Shown in pieces: positions 15,327-23,888 of a DNA stretch of 64,000 nt (its first letter is position 1; each line of letters starts with the position of its first letter). Source of the stretch: Achromobacter deleyi (GTDB taxonomy: Bacteria; Pseudomonadota; Gammaproteobacteria; Burkholderiales; Burkholderiaceae_B); assembly GCF_902859705.1 (NCBI RefSeq), contig NZ_CADIJO010000013.1:119104-183103 (forward strand), in the 5' to 3' direction. A program made the translations under genes and the position numbers. The notes under the pieces were generated by a model. It was not told the DNA's origin and did not search any database. It was given only the letters and a program-made list of their open reading frames with translations.

Positions 15327-16459
15327 ACTACGAACACCTGCGGGCCCTGACGCCCGCCCCCGGCCAACAGCCGGACTTCGCGGCCTGCCTGGCGGCGTTT
15401 CCGGCGCTGGAGCTGGCCAAGACCACGCCGCAAGACCCGCGCTACCACGGCGAGGGTGATGTATGGACCCATACGCAGATGGTGGTCGAGGCCTTGCTGG
15501 CGCTGCCGCAGTATCGCCAGGCCAGCCGCGGCGACCAGGAAATCGTCTTCCTGGCCGCGCTGCTGCACGACATGGCCAAGCACAGCACCACCGTGATCGA
15601 CCCGGTCACGGGCGCCATCGGCCAGCCGGGCCATTCGCGCAAGGGCGCCATCGACGCCCGCATCGCCTTGTGGGATGCAGGCGTGCCGTTCGCGGTGCGC
15701 GAAGCCATCTGCCGGTTGATCAGCGTGCACCAGGTGCCGTTCTACGCATTGGCCGGATCGCGCCGCGGCAAGTCGGCGGAATTCATCGTGCGCGAACTGT
15801 CGTGGCAGCTGGACATTCGCTTGCTGGCGATGCTGGCCGAAGCCGACATGCGCGGCCGCGTCTGCGCCGACCAGGGCAAGGTGCTGGACAACATCGCGCT
15901 GTTCTGCGAGGTAGCCCGCGACGAAGCCTGTTTCGGCCAGCCCCGCCGCTTTGCCGACGCGCATACCGCCGTCAGCTACTTCCGCGGTGCGCAGGTGCAC
16001 CCGGACTACGCCTTGTTCCAGGAGCCCGGTTCACAGGTCATCGTGATGTCGGGCCTGCCGGCCAGCGGCAAGAACAGCTGGGTGGCCAGGCATCACCCCG
16101 ACCTGCCGGTGGTGTCGTTCGACGACGCCCGCGAAGCCCTGGGCCTGGCCCACGGCAAGAACGAAGGCAAGGTCGCGCACCTGGCGGTGGATCGCGCCAA
16201 AGACCTGCTGCGCCGCCGCCAGCCGTTCGTGTGGAACGCCACCAACCTGAGCGAACTGATGCGCAAGAAAACGCTGGATCTGCTGTACAGCTACCACGCC
16301 GAGGTGGAACTGGTGTACCTGGAGCAGCCCCGCGCGGAACTCCTGCGGCGCAACACCCGGCGCGACACGTCCTTGTCCAACAAGACGCTGACGGCCATGC
16401 TGCACCGCTGGGACCTGCCCCTGCCCACCGAGGCTCACCGCGTGGTGTACGCGGTGTAG
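15323..16459 (+). CDS. HD-domain phosphoesterase/polynucleotide 5'-kinase (HD-Pnk)
   Basis: A 378-residue two-domain end-healing enzyme. The N-terminal HD domain (about 1-220) has H50 in DVWTHTQ, the H82-D83 pair in LLHDMAKH, H136 in ISVHQVPF and D175 in LAEADMRGR, a full metal-binding set. The C-terminal P-loop kinase (about 235-378) has GLPASGKNS (244-252), VSFDDAR with the candidate general base Asp and Arg (266-270), and a late RRNTRRDTS lid. This order matches bacterial HD-Pnk proteins, which remove 2',3'-cyclic phosphate or 3'-phosphate and phosphorylate 5'-OH ends. Coupled to the RNA ligase by a 4-bp overlap, it would prepare broken RNA ends for sealing. Ends 16 bp from the convergent IclR gene. 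Confidence 0.9.
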   Translation: MNYEHLRALTPAPGQQPDFAACLAAFPALELAKTTPQDPRYHGEGDVWTHTQMVVEALLALPQYRQASRGDQEIVFLAALLHDMAKHSTTVIDPVTGAIGQPGHSRKGAIDARIALWDAGVPFAVREAICRLISVHQVPFYALAGSRRGKSAEFIVRELSWQLDIRLLAMLAEADMRGRVCADQGKVLDNIALFCEVARDEACFGQPRRFADAHTAVSYFRGAQVHPDYALFQEPGSQVIVMSGLPASGKNSWVARHHPDLPVVSFDDAREALGLAHGKNEGKVAHLAVDRAKDLLRRRQPFVWNATNLSELMRKKTLDLLYSYHAEVELVYLEQPRAELLRRNTRRDTSLSNKTLTAMLHRWDLPLPTEAHRVVYAV

Positions 16460-16475
16460 CCCGGGCGCCTGTCGC

Positions 16476-17375
16476 CTACGCCTGTTCCGGCAGGTAGCCG
16501 CTGTACCCCATCAGCGTCGACAGCCGCTTGGCCACGTTGCCGACGATCTCCTGCACCTGGGCGATGCTGGGCGATTCCTTCTGGTCGATGCGTTCGATGT
16601 GCGGCACGTTGATCGCGGCAATGACGTGGTTGCCCACGCCCATCACCGGAAACGCCACGTTGGTGATGCCGCGGATCTGGCGGCTCGCCATGCAGGCGCA
16701 GCCGTCCTTGCGCACGTCGGCCAGGATGGAAAACAGTTCGCCCGGATCGGACTCCAGTTCGCCTTCGACCTTGATGTGCGCGGCCAGCATGCGCGTGCGC
16801 TCGACTTCGTCGCGAAACGCCAGCAGCACGTGGCCCGACGACGTGTCGGTCAGGCCCATCATCACGCCCACCTTCAGGCCGAACGACCAGCGCTCGGGGC
16901 TGTCGACCTGGGCAATGACCACCACCCTGCCGCCCTGGTAGACGGCCAGGTGGCACGACTGGCGGGCGCGGTTGGCCAGCTCGCGCAGAAGCGGCAGGGC
17001 CACGCTGACCAGCGACTTGAGCGGCTGCTGGCGGTGCGCCAGCTCGAACATCTTGAGCGTCAGCGAATAGCGGTCGTTTTCGTCGACCTGCACGAAACCG
17101 CGCCGCTGCAGCGTCACCGCCATGCGGAAGATCTCGCTGACGCTGCGGCCGATCTTCTGGGCCAGCTCGGCCAGCGTATAGCCGGCCGGGCTGGCCGCCA
17201 GCGCTTCCAGGATATCCAGGCCCTTTTCCAGGGCGGGCGCCGCGTAGCGTTGCGCGCCCTGGGGTTCGGCCGACAGGTCGGCCGGCACGTCTGCCAACGA
17301 ATCCGCCGACGAATCGGCCAGACCTGCGGTTTTGGACGTAGCGCGTGCGGAAGCGGATTTCTTGGTTGCGGTCAT
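16476..17375 (-). CDS. IclR-family transcriptional regulator
   Basis: A 299-residue regulator with an Ala/Ser-rich N-terminal extension of about 45 residues (TSKTAGLADSSADSLADV), then a winged helix (about 48-110: ALEKGLDILEALAASPAGYTLAEL, IGRSVSEIFRMA) and the IclR effector domain (about 120-290) with VIAQVDSPERWSF, MMGLTDTSSGHVLLAF and MASRQIRGITNVAFPVMG. It is the last gene of the minus strand set SDR, FAH hydrolase, IclR (26 bp after the hydrolase). IclR proteins respond to small acids, often intermediates of aromatic or sugar-acid breakdown. It probably controls the divergent sugar-acid locus; an inverted repeat of the TGAAA-N6-TTTCA kind lies in the divergent promoter. Confidence 0.92.
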   Translation of the reverse strand: MTATKKSASARATSKTAGLADSSADSLADVPADLSAEPQGAQRYAAPALEKGLDILEALAASPAGYTLAELAQKIGRSVSEIFRMAVTLQRRGFVQVDENDRYSLTLKMFELAHRQQPLKSLVSVALPLLRELANRARQSCHLAVYQGGRVVVIAQVDSPERWSFGLKVGVMMGLTDTSSGHVLLAFRDEVERTRMLAAHIKVEGELESDPGELFSILADVRKDGCACMASRQIRGITNVAFPVMGVGNHVIAAINVPHIERIDQKESPSIAQVQEIVGNVAKRLSTLMGYSGYLPEQA

Positions 17376-17401
17376 GGCGGGCTCAGGGTTGGAACCGGAT
17401 T

Positions 17402-18256
17402 TTATTCGACCCGGGACCAGGCCTGCAGGGCTTGGCGCTGTTCGCCCAGGCCGGCGATGCCCAGGCGCATCACGTCACCCGCCTTCAGGTAGACCGGCGG
17501 CTTCTGGCCCAGGCCCACGCCCGGCGGCGTGCCGGTGCTGATGACATCGCCAGGCTGCAGCGTCATGAACTGGCTGATGTAGCTGACCAGCGTGGCCACG
17601 CCGAACACCATCGTGCGGGTGCTGCCGTTCTGGTAGCGGTGGCCGTTGACCTCCAGCCACATGTCCAGGTTCTGCGGGTCGGCGATTTCGTCGCGGGTGA
17701 CCAGCCACGGGCCGATCGGGGCGAAGGTGTCGCAGCCCTTGCCCTTGTCCCACTGCCCGCCGCGTTCGATCTGGTATTCACGCTCGGATACGTCGTTGAC
17801 TACGGCATAGCCGGCCACGTAGTCCAGGGCGTCGCTTTCTTCGACGTAGGACGCCTTTTTGCCGATGATGATGCCCAGCTCGACTTCCCAGTCGGTCTTG
17901 ACCGAGTTGCGCGGAATGATGACCGGGTCGTTGGGGCCGGTGATGGACGAGCTGGGTTTCAGGAACAGCACCGGTTCGGCGGGCACCGGCAGGCCGGACT
18001 CGGCCGCGTGGTCGGCGTAGTTCAGGCCCACGCAGACGATCTTGCCCACGCCGTTCACGGGGCAGCCGTAGCGCACCGCGCCGTCCACGCGCGGCAGCGA
18101 GGCCGCATCGAGCTTGGCCAGCTTGGCCAGCGAAGCCGGGGCGATGGCGCCGGCATCGATGTCGCCGACCACGCCGGACAGGTCGCGCAAGGCGCCCTGG
18201 GCATCGATCAGGCCGGGTTTTTCCTGGCCGGGTTGGCCGTAGCGTACGAGTTTCAT
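17402..18256 (-). CDS. Fumarylacetoacetate hydrolase family protein (2,4-diketo-3-deoxy-sugar-acid hydrolase-like)
   Basis: A 284-residue enzyme starting at ATG 18256 (MKLVRYGQPGQEKPG). FAH-family features are CVGLNYADHAAESG, FLKPSSSITGPND, the metal-binding acid cluster around DWEVELGIIIGKKA and a downstream GDVISTGTPPGVG. The opening KLVRYG and overall length match the hydrolases that split 2,4-diketo-3-deoxy-L-fuconate or -rhamnonate into pyruvate and lactate or glycolate. The adjacent upstream SDR looks like a 2-keto-3-deoxy-L-fuconate 4-dehydrogenase, which makes such a diketo acid, so the pair forms consecutive steps of a non-phosphorylating pathway. The true sugar acid is not determined by sequence. 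An acylpyruvase is the alternative. Confidence 0.9.
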   Translation of the reverse strand: MKLVRYGQPGQEKPGLIDAQGALRDLSGVVGDIDAGAIAPASLAKLAKLDAASLPRVDGAVRYGCPVNGVGKIVCVGLNYADHAAESGLPVPAEPVLFLKPSSSITGPNDPVIIPRNSVKTDWEVELGIIIGKKASYVEESDALDYVAGYAVVNDVSEREYQIERGGQWDKGKGCDTFAPIGPWLVTRDEIADPQNLDMWLEVNGHRYQNGSTRTMVFGVATLVSYISQFMTLQPGDVISTGTPPGVGLGQKPPVYLKAGDVMRLGIAGLGEQRQALQAWSRVE

Positions 18257-18293
18257 GCGTAATCCTTGGAATGGAATGAAAGATGCCGGCCGG

Positions 18294-19064
18294 TCAGTTG
18301 GACCAGCCGCCGTCGATAACCTGGATGGTACCGGTAGTGAAGCCGGATTCGTCACTGCCCAGGTAGACCACCAGCGCCGCCACTTCTTCCACGCGGCCGA
18401 CGCGGCCGATGGGCTGGCGCGCCACGAAGGCGGCGCGCACCGCGGCTTCGTCGTTGCCTTGCTGGCGCGCCTGGGCCGCGATGCGGTCGCGCAGCGACGG
18501 CGATTCGATGGTGCCGGGGCAGATGGCATTGCAGCGGATGCCGCGCGCCACGAAGTCGGCGGCCACCGCCTTGGTCAGGCCGATCACGGCGGCCTTGGAG
18601 GCGCCGTAGACGAAGCGGTTGGGCACGCCCTTCACGCTGGATGCGGCCGAGGCCATGTTGATGATCGAGCCGCCGCGCTCGAGCATCAGCGGCAGGTAGG
18701 CGCGAATGGTGCGGTACATGGCCTTGACGTTCAGGTCCATGCTGAAGTCCCAATCGGCTTCCTCGCATTCCAGGATGCTGCCGGCGTGCACGAAGCCCGC
18801 GCAGTTGAACAGCACGTCCACCGCGCCGGTCTCGCGGGCGCAGTCGGCCACCGCGGCGTTGTCGCGCACGTTCAGCACGCGGGTGTGCAGGCCGGTCAGG
18901 CCCGCCTCCCGGGCCTCGCGCGCCAGGTCGGCCAGCGCCGCTTCGCTGATGTCGGTAGCCCAGACCTGGGCGCCTTCGCGGGCCAGGGCCAGGGCGCTGG
19001 CGCGGCCGATGCCGTTGCCGGCCGCGGTGACCAGCGCGCGCTTGTCTTGCAAACGTAGGGTCAT
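18294..19064 (-). CDS. SDR dehydrogenase, 2-keto-3-deoxy-L-fuconate 4-dehydrogenase-like
   Basis: A 256-residue short-chain dehydrogenase. The NAD-binding motif is TAAGNGIGRA (residues 13-22), the NNAG equivalent is NCAG, and the catalytic set is Ser in NMASAAS with YGASK. The segment VKGVPNRFVYGASKAAVIGL and the following RCNAICPGTIESPSL are characteristic of the BDH2/2-keto-3-deoxy-L-fuconate dehydrogenase subfamily. It would oxidise C4 of a 2-keto-3-deoxy acid for the FAH-family hydrolase encoded 37 bp downstream. It is the first gene of the minus unit and is divergent from the altronate-dehydratase-family genes, which could supply its substrate. Confidence 0.9.
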   Translation of the reverse strand: MTLRLQDKRALVTAAGNGIGRASALALAREGAQVWATDISEAALADLAREAREAGLTGLHTRVLNVRDNAAVADCARETGAVDVLFNCAGFVHAGSILECEEADWDFSMDLNVKAMYRTIRAYLPLMLERGGSIINMASAASSVKGVPNRFVYGASKAAVIGLTKAVAADFVARGIRCNAICPGTIESPSLRDRIAAQARQQGNDEAAVRAAFVARQPIGRVGRVEEVAALVVYLGSDESGFTTGTIQVIDGGWSN

Positions 19065-19129
19065 GTCTCTTCTCTTGGGTGGGTAAGGCGGCCCGGCGTC
19101 GCCCGATGGGCAAACGCCGGATTTGTCTC

Positions 19130-19147
19130 ATGAAAATTAAATTTCAT
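19130..19147. promoter_or_regulatory. IclR/KdgR-type inverted repeat
   Basis: ATGAAA (19130-19135), ATTAAA, TTTCAT (19142-19147) form an 18-bp palindrome in the AT-rich 252-bp region between the divergent sugar-acid units. IclR-family KdgR boxes are built on TGAAA/TTTCA arms, though with a 5-bp spacer instead of 6. A second symmetric element, GCATGC-AGCAA-GCATGC, lies further into the gap. Assignment to the local IclR protein is inference. Confidence 0.5.
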
Positions 19148-19316
19148 TTGTAAAACACAATACACGGGAAATTTAGCATGCAGCAAGCATGCACACGCCT
19201 GCACCCATCGGTAATTACCCGAATTTTCCCTAAATTCTCCAGGATTCGGGAAAACCAATGTTGACCCAGGATATGAAAATTGCTTTTATATGCAAAACAA
19301 TCATTCCTAAAAAATC

Positions 19317-19643
19317 ATGACGAGACAAGCCACCCTGGACCCTCAGCTATTGCTGATTTCCCCCGAAGACAACTGCCTGATCGTGCGCAGCGCCCTGCCT
19401 GCCGGCGCCTGTGTGCAGCTGGAAGCCGGCACCGCCGTCATCCCTGCGCCGCTGGGCCTGGGCCACAAGCTGGCGCGCCGCGCCATGCCGGCCGGCGAAA
19501 AGATCCTGAAGTACGGCGCCGTCATCGGCAGCCTGACCACCGCCGTCGCCGCCGGTGACCACATCCATACCCACAACCTGAACAGCGACTACACCCCCAC
19601 CTACACGTTGGAAGAAGGCCACGCCTTCACCGACCGGCACTGA
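19317..19643 (+). CDS. UxaA-family dehydratase small subunit (SAF domain)
   Basis: A 108-residue protein that corresponds to the N-terminal SAF domain of altronate/galactarate dehydratases. Visible are the start DNCLIVRSALPAG, the GHKLARRAMPAGEKILKYG segment and VAAGDHIHTHNL, the conserved G-x-H-x-H-N end of the domain. In many family members the SAF domain and the catalytic domain are separate small and large subunits, as here, with the large subunit 9 bp downstream. SAF domains help bind or gate the substrate sugar acid. The upstream ribosome site is weak. It is first in the plus-strand operon. Confidence 0.88.
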   Translation: MTRQATLDPQLLLISPEDNCLIVRSALPAGACVQLEAGTAVIPAPLGLGHKLARRAMPAGEKILKYGAVIGSLTTAVAAGDHIHTHNLNSDYTPTYTLEEGHAFTDRH

Positions 19644-19652
19644 GGTTTTCCC

Positions 19653-20885
19653 ATGACGGATCTGACCCCGCCCTTGCAGGGCTACCCGCGCGCCGACGGC
19701 CGCAAAGGCATACGCAACGTGGTCGTCGTGGCCTACCTGGTGGAATGCGCCCACCACGTGGCCCGCGAGATTGCGCTGGATTTCCGCAACCTGACCGGCG
19801 ACGTGCAGGTGCACCTGGTGGGCTTTCCCGGCTGCTACCCCAACGCCTATGCCGAGCAGATGATGACGGCCATCGCCACGCACCCCAACGTGGGCGCGGC
19901 GCTGCTCGTGTCGCTGGGCTGCGAAAGCATGAACAAGCGCAAGCTGGAAGCCGCCATCGCCGATTCCGGCCGGCCGGTGCACACGCTGACCATCCAGCAG
20001 CGCGGCGGCACCCGCAGCACCGTGGCGGCGGGCCGCGACTGGGTCCGCGCCACCGCGCAGCAGCTGGCTCAGCAGACGCGCGTGCCGATGGGCTGGAACG
20101 AACTGGTGGTGGGCACCATCTGCGGCGGCTCGGACGGCACCAGCGGCATCACCGCCAATCCGGCGGTGGGCCGCGCCTTCGACATGCTGATCGCCCAGGA
20201 CGCCACCTGTATCTTCGAAGAAACCGGCGAACTGGTCGGCTGCGAATTCCACATGCGCCGCCGCGCCGCCACGCCCGAACTGGGCGAGGAAATCGTGGCC
20301 TGCGTCAACAAGGCCGCGCGCTACTACAGCATCATGGGCCACGGCAGCTTTGCCCCCGGCAACGCCGACGGCGGCCTGTCCACCATCGAAGAAAAATCGC
20401 TGGGCGCCTACGCCAAGAGCGGCGCCTCGCCCATCGACGGCATCATCAAGCCGGGCGACGTGCCGCCCTTTGGCGGCCTGTATCTGCTGGACGTGGTGCC
20501 CGACGGCGAACCGCGCTTCGGCTTTCCCAACATCAGCGACAACGCCGAAATCGTCGAGCTGATCGCCTGTGGGTCGCACGTGATCCTGTTCACCACCGGA
20601 CGCGGCTCGGTGGTCGGGTCGGCGGTGTCGCCCGTCATCAAGGTCTGCGCCAACCCCGACACCTACCGCGCGCTGGGCGAAGACATGGACGTGGACGCCG
20701 GCCGCATCCTGGAAGGCCGCGGCACGCTGCAGGAAGTGGCCGAGGAAATCCACGCCCAGGTTGCGGCAGTGGCCAACGGCGCGCCCAGCAAGTCCGAAGA
20801 CCTGGGGCACCGCGAATTCATCCTGACCTACAAGGCGTTCGAGCCCATCGGCCCGTCCTGCCTGCCGCTGACCCGCGCGGCCTGA
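19653..20885 (+). CDS. UxaA-family dehydratase large subunit (altronate/galactarate/fuconate-type)
   Basis: A 410-residue catalytic subunit of the altronate-dehydratase family. Characteristic stretches are YPRADGRKGIRNVVVV, GFPGCYPNAYAEQMM, SLGCESMN, TICGGSDGTSGITANPAVG, MGHGSFAPGNADGG and FTTGRGSVVGSAVSP. The conserved cysteines and His suggest the metal-dependent dehydration seen in the family. Members act on D-altronate, galactarate, D-arabinonate, L-fuconate or sulfolactate, so the substrate is open. With the SDR and FAH genes a route from sugar acid via 2-keto-3-deoxy and 2,4-diketo acids to pyruvate is likely. It precedes the ABC transporter genes by 37 bp. Confidence 0.9.
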   Translation: MTDLTPPLQGYPRADGRKGIRNVVVVAYLVECAHHVAREIALDFRNLTGDVQVHLVGFPGCYPNAYAEQMMTAIATHPNVGAALLVSLGCESMNKRKLEAAIADSGRPVHTLTIQQRGGTRSTVAAGRDWVRATAQQLAQQTRVPMGWNELVVGTICGGSDGTSGITANPAVGRAFDMLIAQDATCIFEETGELVGCEFHMRRRAATPELGEEIVACVNKAARYYSIMGHGSFAPGNADGGLSTIEEKSLGAYAKSGASPIDGIIKPGDVPPFGGLYLLDVVPDGEPRFGFPNISDNAEIVELIACGSHVILFTTGRGSVVGSAVSPVIKVCANPDTYRALGEDMDVDAGRILEGRGTLQEVAEEIHAQVAAVANGAPSKSEDLGHREFILTYKAFEPIGPSCLPLTRAA

Positions 20886-20922
20886 TCGGCCCGCGCAGCC
20901 AGCCGGCCCAAGGAGTGACGTT

Positions 20923-21606
20923 GTGAACTACACGTTTGATTTCGCGTCCGTGCTCGAACAATGGCCCTTGCTGGCGCAAGGCGCCTGGGTCACGGTCAAG
21001 CTGTCTTTCCTGGCCACGGTGCTGGGCTTCGTGCTGGGCACCCTGTGCGCCCTGGCACGCAACAGCCGGCTGGGCTGGCTGCGGGCGCTGGCCGGTGGCT
21101 ACGTCGAGCTGATCCGCAACACGCCGCTCCTGATCCAGGCCTATTTCCTGATCTTCGGCCTGTCCAGCGCCGGACTGACGATGTCGATCATGACCGGCGC
21201 GGTGCTGGCGCTGGTCATCAACATCGGCGCCTATACCTGCGAAATCATGCGGGCCGGCATCGAATCCATTCCCAAGGACCAGCTCGAAGCCGGCGAATGC
21301 CTGGCGCTGTCGCGCCCGCAGGTGTTCTGGCACGTGGTGCTGCGCCCGGCCGTCGAACGCGTGTACCCGTCGCTGGCCAGCCAGTTCATCCTGCTGATGC
21401 TGGCCTCCAGCATCATGTCGGCGGTGGGCGCCGAGGAACTGCTGGGCGTGGCCAACCGCATCCAGTCCGACACCTATCGCAACTTCGAAGTCTTCATCGT
21501 GCTGTGGGGCGTGTACCTGGCGCTGTCGTGGCTGATGCGCCTGGGTTTCTGGCTGCTGGCGCAGATCGTGTTTCCGCGCCGGCGCAAGCTTGGCACGCCG
21601 CTGTAA
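20923..21606 (+). CDS. Polar amino acid-type ABC transporter permease 1
   Basis: A 227-residue HisMQ/GlnP-type inner-membrane permease that starts with GTG 20923 after the ribosome site AAGGAG. It carries hydrophobic helices and the family signature YVELIRNTPLLIQAYF, plus the EAA loop GIESIPKDQLEAGECLALSRPQ that docks to the ATPase. A second, similar permease follows 11 bp downstream, the usual heterodimer for this class. The substrate may be an acidic sugar rather than an amino acid given the flanking catabolic genes. Confidence 0.92.
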   Translation: MNYTFDFASVLEQWPLLAQGAWVTVKLSFLATVLGFVLGTLCALARNSRLGWLRALAGGYVELIRNTPLLIQAYFLIFGLSSAGLTMSIMTGAVLALVINIGAYTCEIMRAGIESIPKDQLEAGECLALSRPQVFWHVVLRPAVERVYPSLASQFILLMLASSIMSAVGAEELLGVANRIQSDTYRNFEVFIVLWGVYLALSWLMRLGFWLLAQIVFPRRRKLGTPL

Positions 21607-21617
21607 GGACCCGCGCC

Positions 21618-22277
21618 ATGGCTTTCTTCATTCCCGACGAACATGCCCTGTACCTGCTGCAGGGCGCCTGGGGCACCATCAAGCTGTCGGCCTGGACCTT
21701 CGTGGGCGGCGGCGCGGCCGGCCTGCTGCTGGCGCTGGCCCGGGTGGCGCCGCGCAAGCCGCTGCGCCTGGCGGCCGCCGGCTACATCCAGGTCATCCAG
21801 GGCACGCCTCTATTGGTGTTGATGGGCCTGTGCTTTTTCGGGCCCAGCCTGTTCGGCCTGGGCGAACTGTCGGCGCTGGCCGCCGCCGCGCTGGCCATGT
21901 CCGTGTACGCCAGCGCCTTCCTGGGCGAAATCTGGCGCGGCTGCATCCAGGCCGTGCCGAAGAACCAATGGGAAGCGGCCGAATGCCTGGGGCTGTCGCG
22001 GCTGCAGCGCATGGCCAAGGTGGTGCTGCCGCAGGCCCTGCGCATCGCCACCCCGCCCACCGTCGGCTTTCTGGTGCAGATCATCAAGAACACCTCGATC
22101 GCCTCGCTGGTGATCGGCTACGCCGAGCTGGCCTACAACGCCAAGATCCTGAACAACTCGACCTTCCAGCCCTTCGTGTATTTCGGCTGCGCGGCCGTCC
22201 TGTACTTCCTCATGTGCTACCCGCTGTCGCGCTGGAGCCGTTCTTTGGAAAGGAGACTGAATGCAACCCGTCGTTGA
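21618..22277 (+). CDS. Polar amino acid-type ABC transporter permease 2
   Basis: A 219-residue HisMQ-type permease from ATG 21618 (MAFFIPDEHALY). Signature parts are AGYIQVIQGTPLLVLMGL and the EAA loop GCIQAVPKNQWEAAECLGLSRL, followed by the SLVIGYAELAYNA helix. It pairs with the preceding permease to form the channel. Its 3' end overlaps the ATP-binding gene by 17 bp, which indicates translational coupling. Confidence 0.92.
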   Translation: MAFFIPDEHALYLLQGAWGTIKLSAWTFVGGGAAGLLLALARVAPRKPLRLAAAGYIQVIQGTPLLVLMGLCFFGPSLFGLGELSALAAAALAMSVYASAFLGEIWRGCIQAVPKNQWEAAECLGLSRLQRMAKVVLPQALRIATPPTVGFLVQIIKNTSIASLVIGYAELAYNAKILNNSTFQPFVYFGCAAVLYFLMCYPLSRWSRSLERRLNATRR

Positions 22278-22992
22278 ACTGGACCAGGTCCACAAACGCT
22301 TTGGCGGCACCCACGTGCTGCGCGGCGTGTCGTTTTCCGTCAACCGCGGCGAGGTCGCGGCCATCATCGGCAAGAGCGGCTCGGGCAAGAGCACCGCGCT
22401 GCGCTGCATGGACCGCCTGGAAACCACCGACGGCGGCACCATCCACGTCTGCGGCCATGCGCTGCACGACAGCGACAAGCTGGATCTGCGGGCGCTGCGC
22501 AAGGACGTGGGCATCGTGTTCCAGAGCTACAACCTGTTCCCGCACATGACGGCCTTGCAGAACATCACGCTGGCGCCGCGCTCGGTCAAGGGCGTGAAAC
22601 CCGCCCAGGCACGCGAGCAGGCGATGCAGGCGCTGGAACACGTCGGCCTGGCTGACAAGGCCGACGCCTATCCCGAGCAGTTGTCGGGCGGGCAGCAGCA
22701 GCGCGTGGCCATCGCCCGGTCGCTGGCGATGCAGCCCAAGGTGATGCTGTTCGACGAAGTGACCTCGGCACTGGACCCGGAACTGACCGGTGAAGTGCTG
22801 AAGGTGATGGAAAACCTGGCCGCCGACGGCATGACCATGATCCTGGTCACGCACGAGATGGCGTTTGCGCGCGAAGTGGCCGACAAGGTCATCTTCATGC
22901 ACCAGGGGCAGGTCTGGGAACAGGGGCCGTCCAGCATGCTGTCGGCCCCCGCCACGCCGGAACTGCGGCAGTTCCTGGGCAGCGGCCTGTAA
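22261..22992 (+). CDS. Polar amino acid-type ABC transporter ATP-binding protein
   Basis: A 243-residue GlnQ/HisP-type ATPase. Walker A is GKSGSGKST (about residues 37-45), the Q-loop is in FQSYNLFPHMT, the signature is LSGGQQQR, Walker B is MLFDEVTSALDP and the H-loop His is in VTHEMAFA. FPHMTALQNI and LAAD-GMTMILVTHEM are typical of the amino-acid class. It overlaps the second permease and is followed by the binding protein gene, completing an importer of normal composition. Confidence 0.93.
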   Translation: MQPVVELDQVHKRFGGTHVLRGVSFSVNRGEVAAIIGKSGSGKSTALRCMDRLETTDGGTIHVCGHALHDSDKLDLRALRKDVGIVFQSYNLFPHMTALQNITLAPRSVKGVKPAQAREQAMQALEHVGLADKADAYPEQLSGGQQQRVAIARSLAMQPKVMLFDEVTSALDPELTGEVLKVMENLAADGMTMILVTHEMAFAREVADKVIFMHQGQVWEQGPSSMLSAPATPELRQFLGSGL

Positions 22993-23047
22993 CGCCGCCG
23001 CCCTCTCGCAGCAATAACCACAACACCAAGACACTGGAGACACCTGC

Positions 23048-23866
23048 ATGAACAAGCCCGTATTCCCGCCGCGCCTGCGCGCCGCCTTCATCGGCCTGGC
23101 GCTGACCGGCGCGCTGGCCGCCACCGGCGCCGCCCACGCCGACCAGCTCGACGACATCATGAAGGCCAAGAAGCTGCGCGTGGCCATCGACCTGGGCGTA
23201 CCGCCTTACGGCATGAAAGACGCCGCGCTCAATTCCACCGGGTCCGACGTGGAAACCGCACGCCTCTTGGCCAAGGGCCTGGGCGTGGAACTGGAAATCG
23301 TGCCCACCACGGGTGCCAACCGTGTGCCCTTCCTGCAGACGAACAAGGCCGACATCGTCATCTCCAGCATGTCCGTCACGCCCGAACGCCAGAAGGTCAT
23401 CGACTTCTCGGTGCCCTACGCCGCCATCCTGGCCGTGGTGGGCGCCCCCAAGAGCATGACGCTGACCAGCGCGGCCGACCTGTCCAACAAGAAGGTCATT
23501 TCCACCCGCGGCACCACCAACGACACCGAGCTGACCAAGATCGCCCCCAAGGACGCGCAGATCATCCGCTTTGACGACGACGCCACCTCGATCACGGCCG
23601 TGGTCAGCGGCCAGGCCGACATCTTCGCCACCGCCCCCGCCCTTTTGCGCACCATCAATGAAAAGGCGCCCGCCAAGCAGATGGAATCGAAGTTCGTGAT
23701 GCGCCTGAACATGCTGGCCATCGGCATGCGCAAGAACGAACCGGCGCTCAAGGCCAAGCTGGATGACTGGGTGCGCGCCAACCTGAAGAACGGCGAACTG
23801 AACACCATCTACAAGCAATTCCACGGCGTCGACCTGCCGCAGGAAGTCGCCAAGGTCGGCGGCTGA
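23048..23866 (+). CDS. Periplasmic binding protein, amino-acid ABC type (SBP family 3)
   Basis: A 272-residue family 3 solute-binding protein with a signal peptide (RLRAAFIGLALTGALAAT, cleavage near GAAHA). The mature start is DQLDDIMKAKKLRVAIDLGVPPYG. Signature segments are VETARLLAKGLGVELEIVPTT, NRVPFLQTNKADIVISSMSVTPER and VIDFSVPYAA, with VISTRGTTND in lobe 2. It delivers the ligand to the two permeases encoded upstream. The Arg in TPER and Asp at FSVPY region usually bind the amino acid alpha-carboxylate; this could also suit a sugar acid. Confidence 0.92.
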   Translation: MNKPVFPPRLRAAFIGLALTGALAATGAAHADQLDDIMKAKKLRVAIDLGVPPYGMKDAALNSTGSDVETARLLAKGLGVELEIVPTTGANRVPFLQTNKADIVISSMSVTPERQKVIDFSVPYAAILAVVGAPKSMTLTSAADLSNKKVISTRGTTNDTELTKIAPKDAQIIRFDDDATSITAVVSGQADIFATAPALLRTINEKAPAKQMESKFVMRLNMLAIGMRKNEPALKAKLDDWVRANLKNGELNTIYKQFHGVDLPQEVAKVGG

Positions 23867-23888
23867 CCCCCAACCAGGAGAACCCGGA

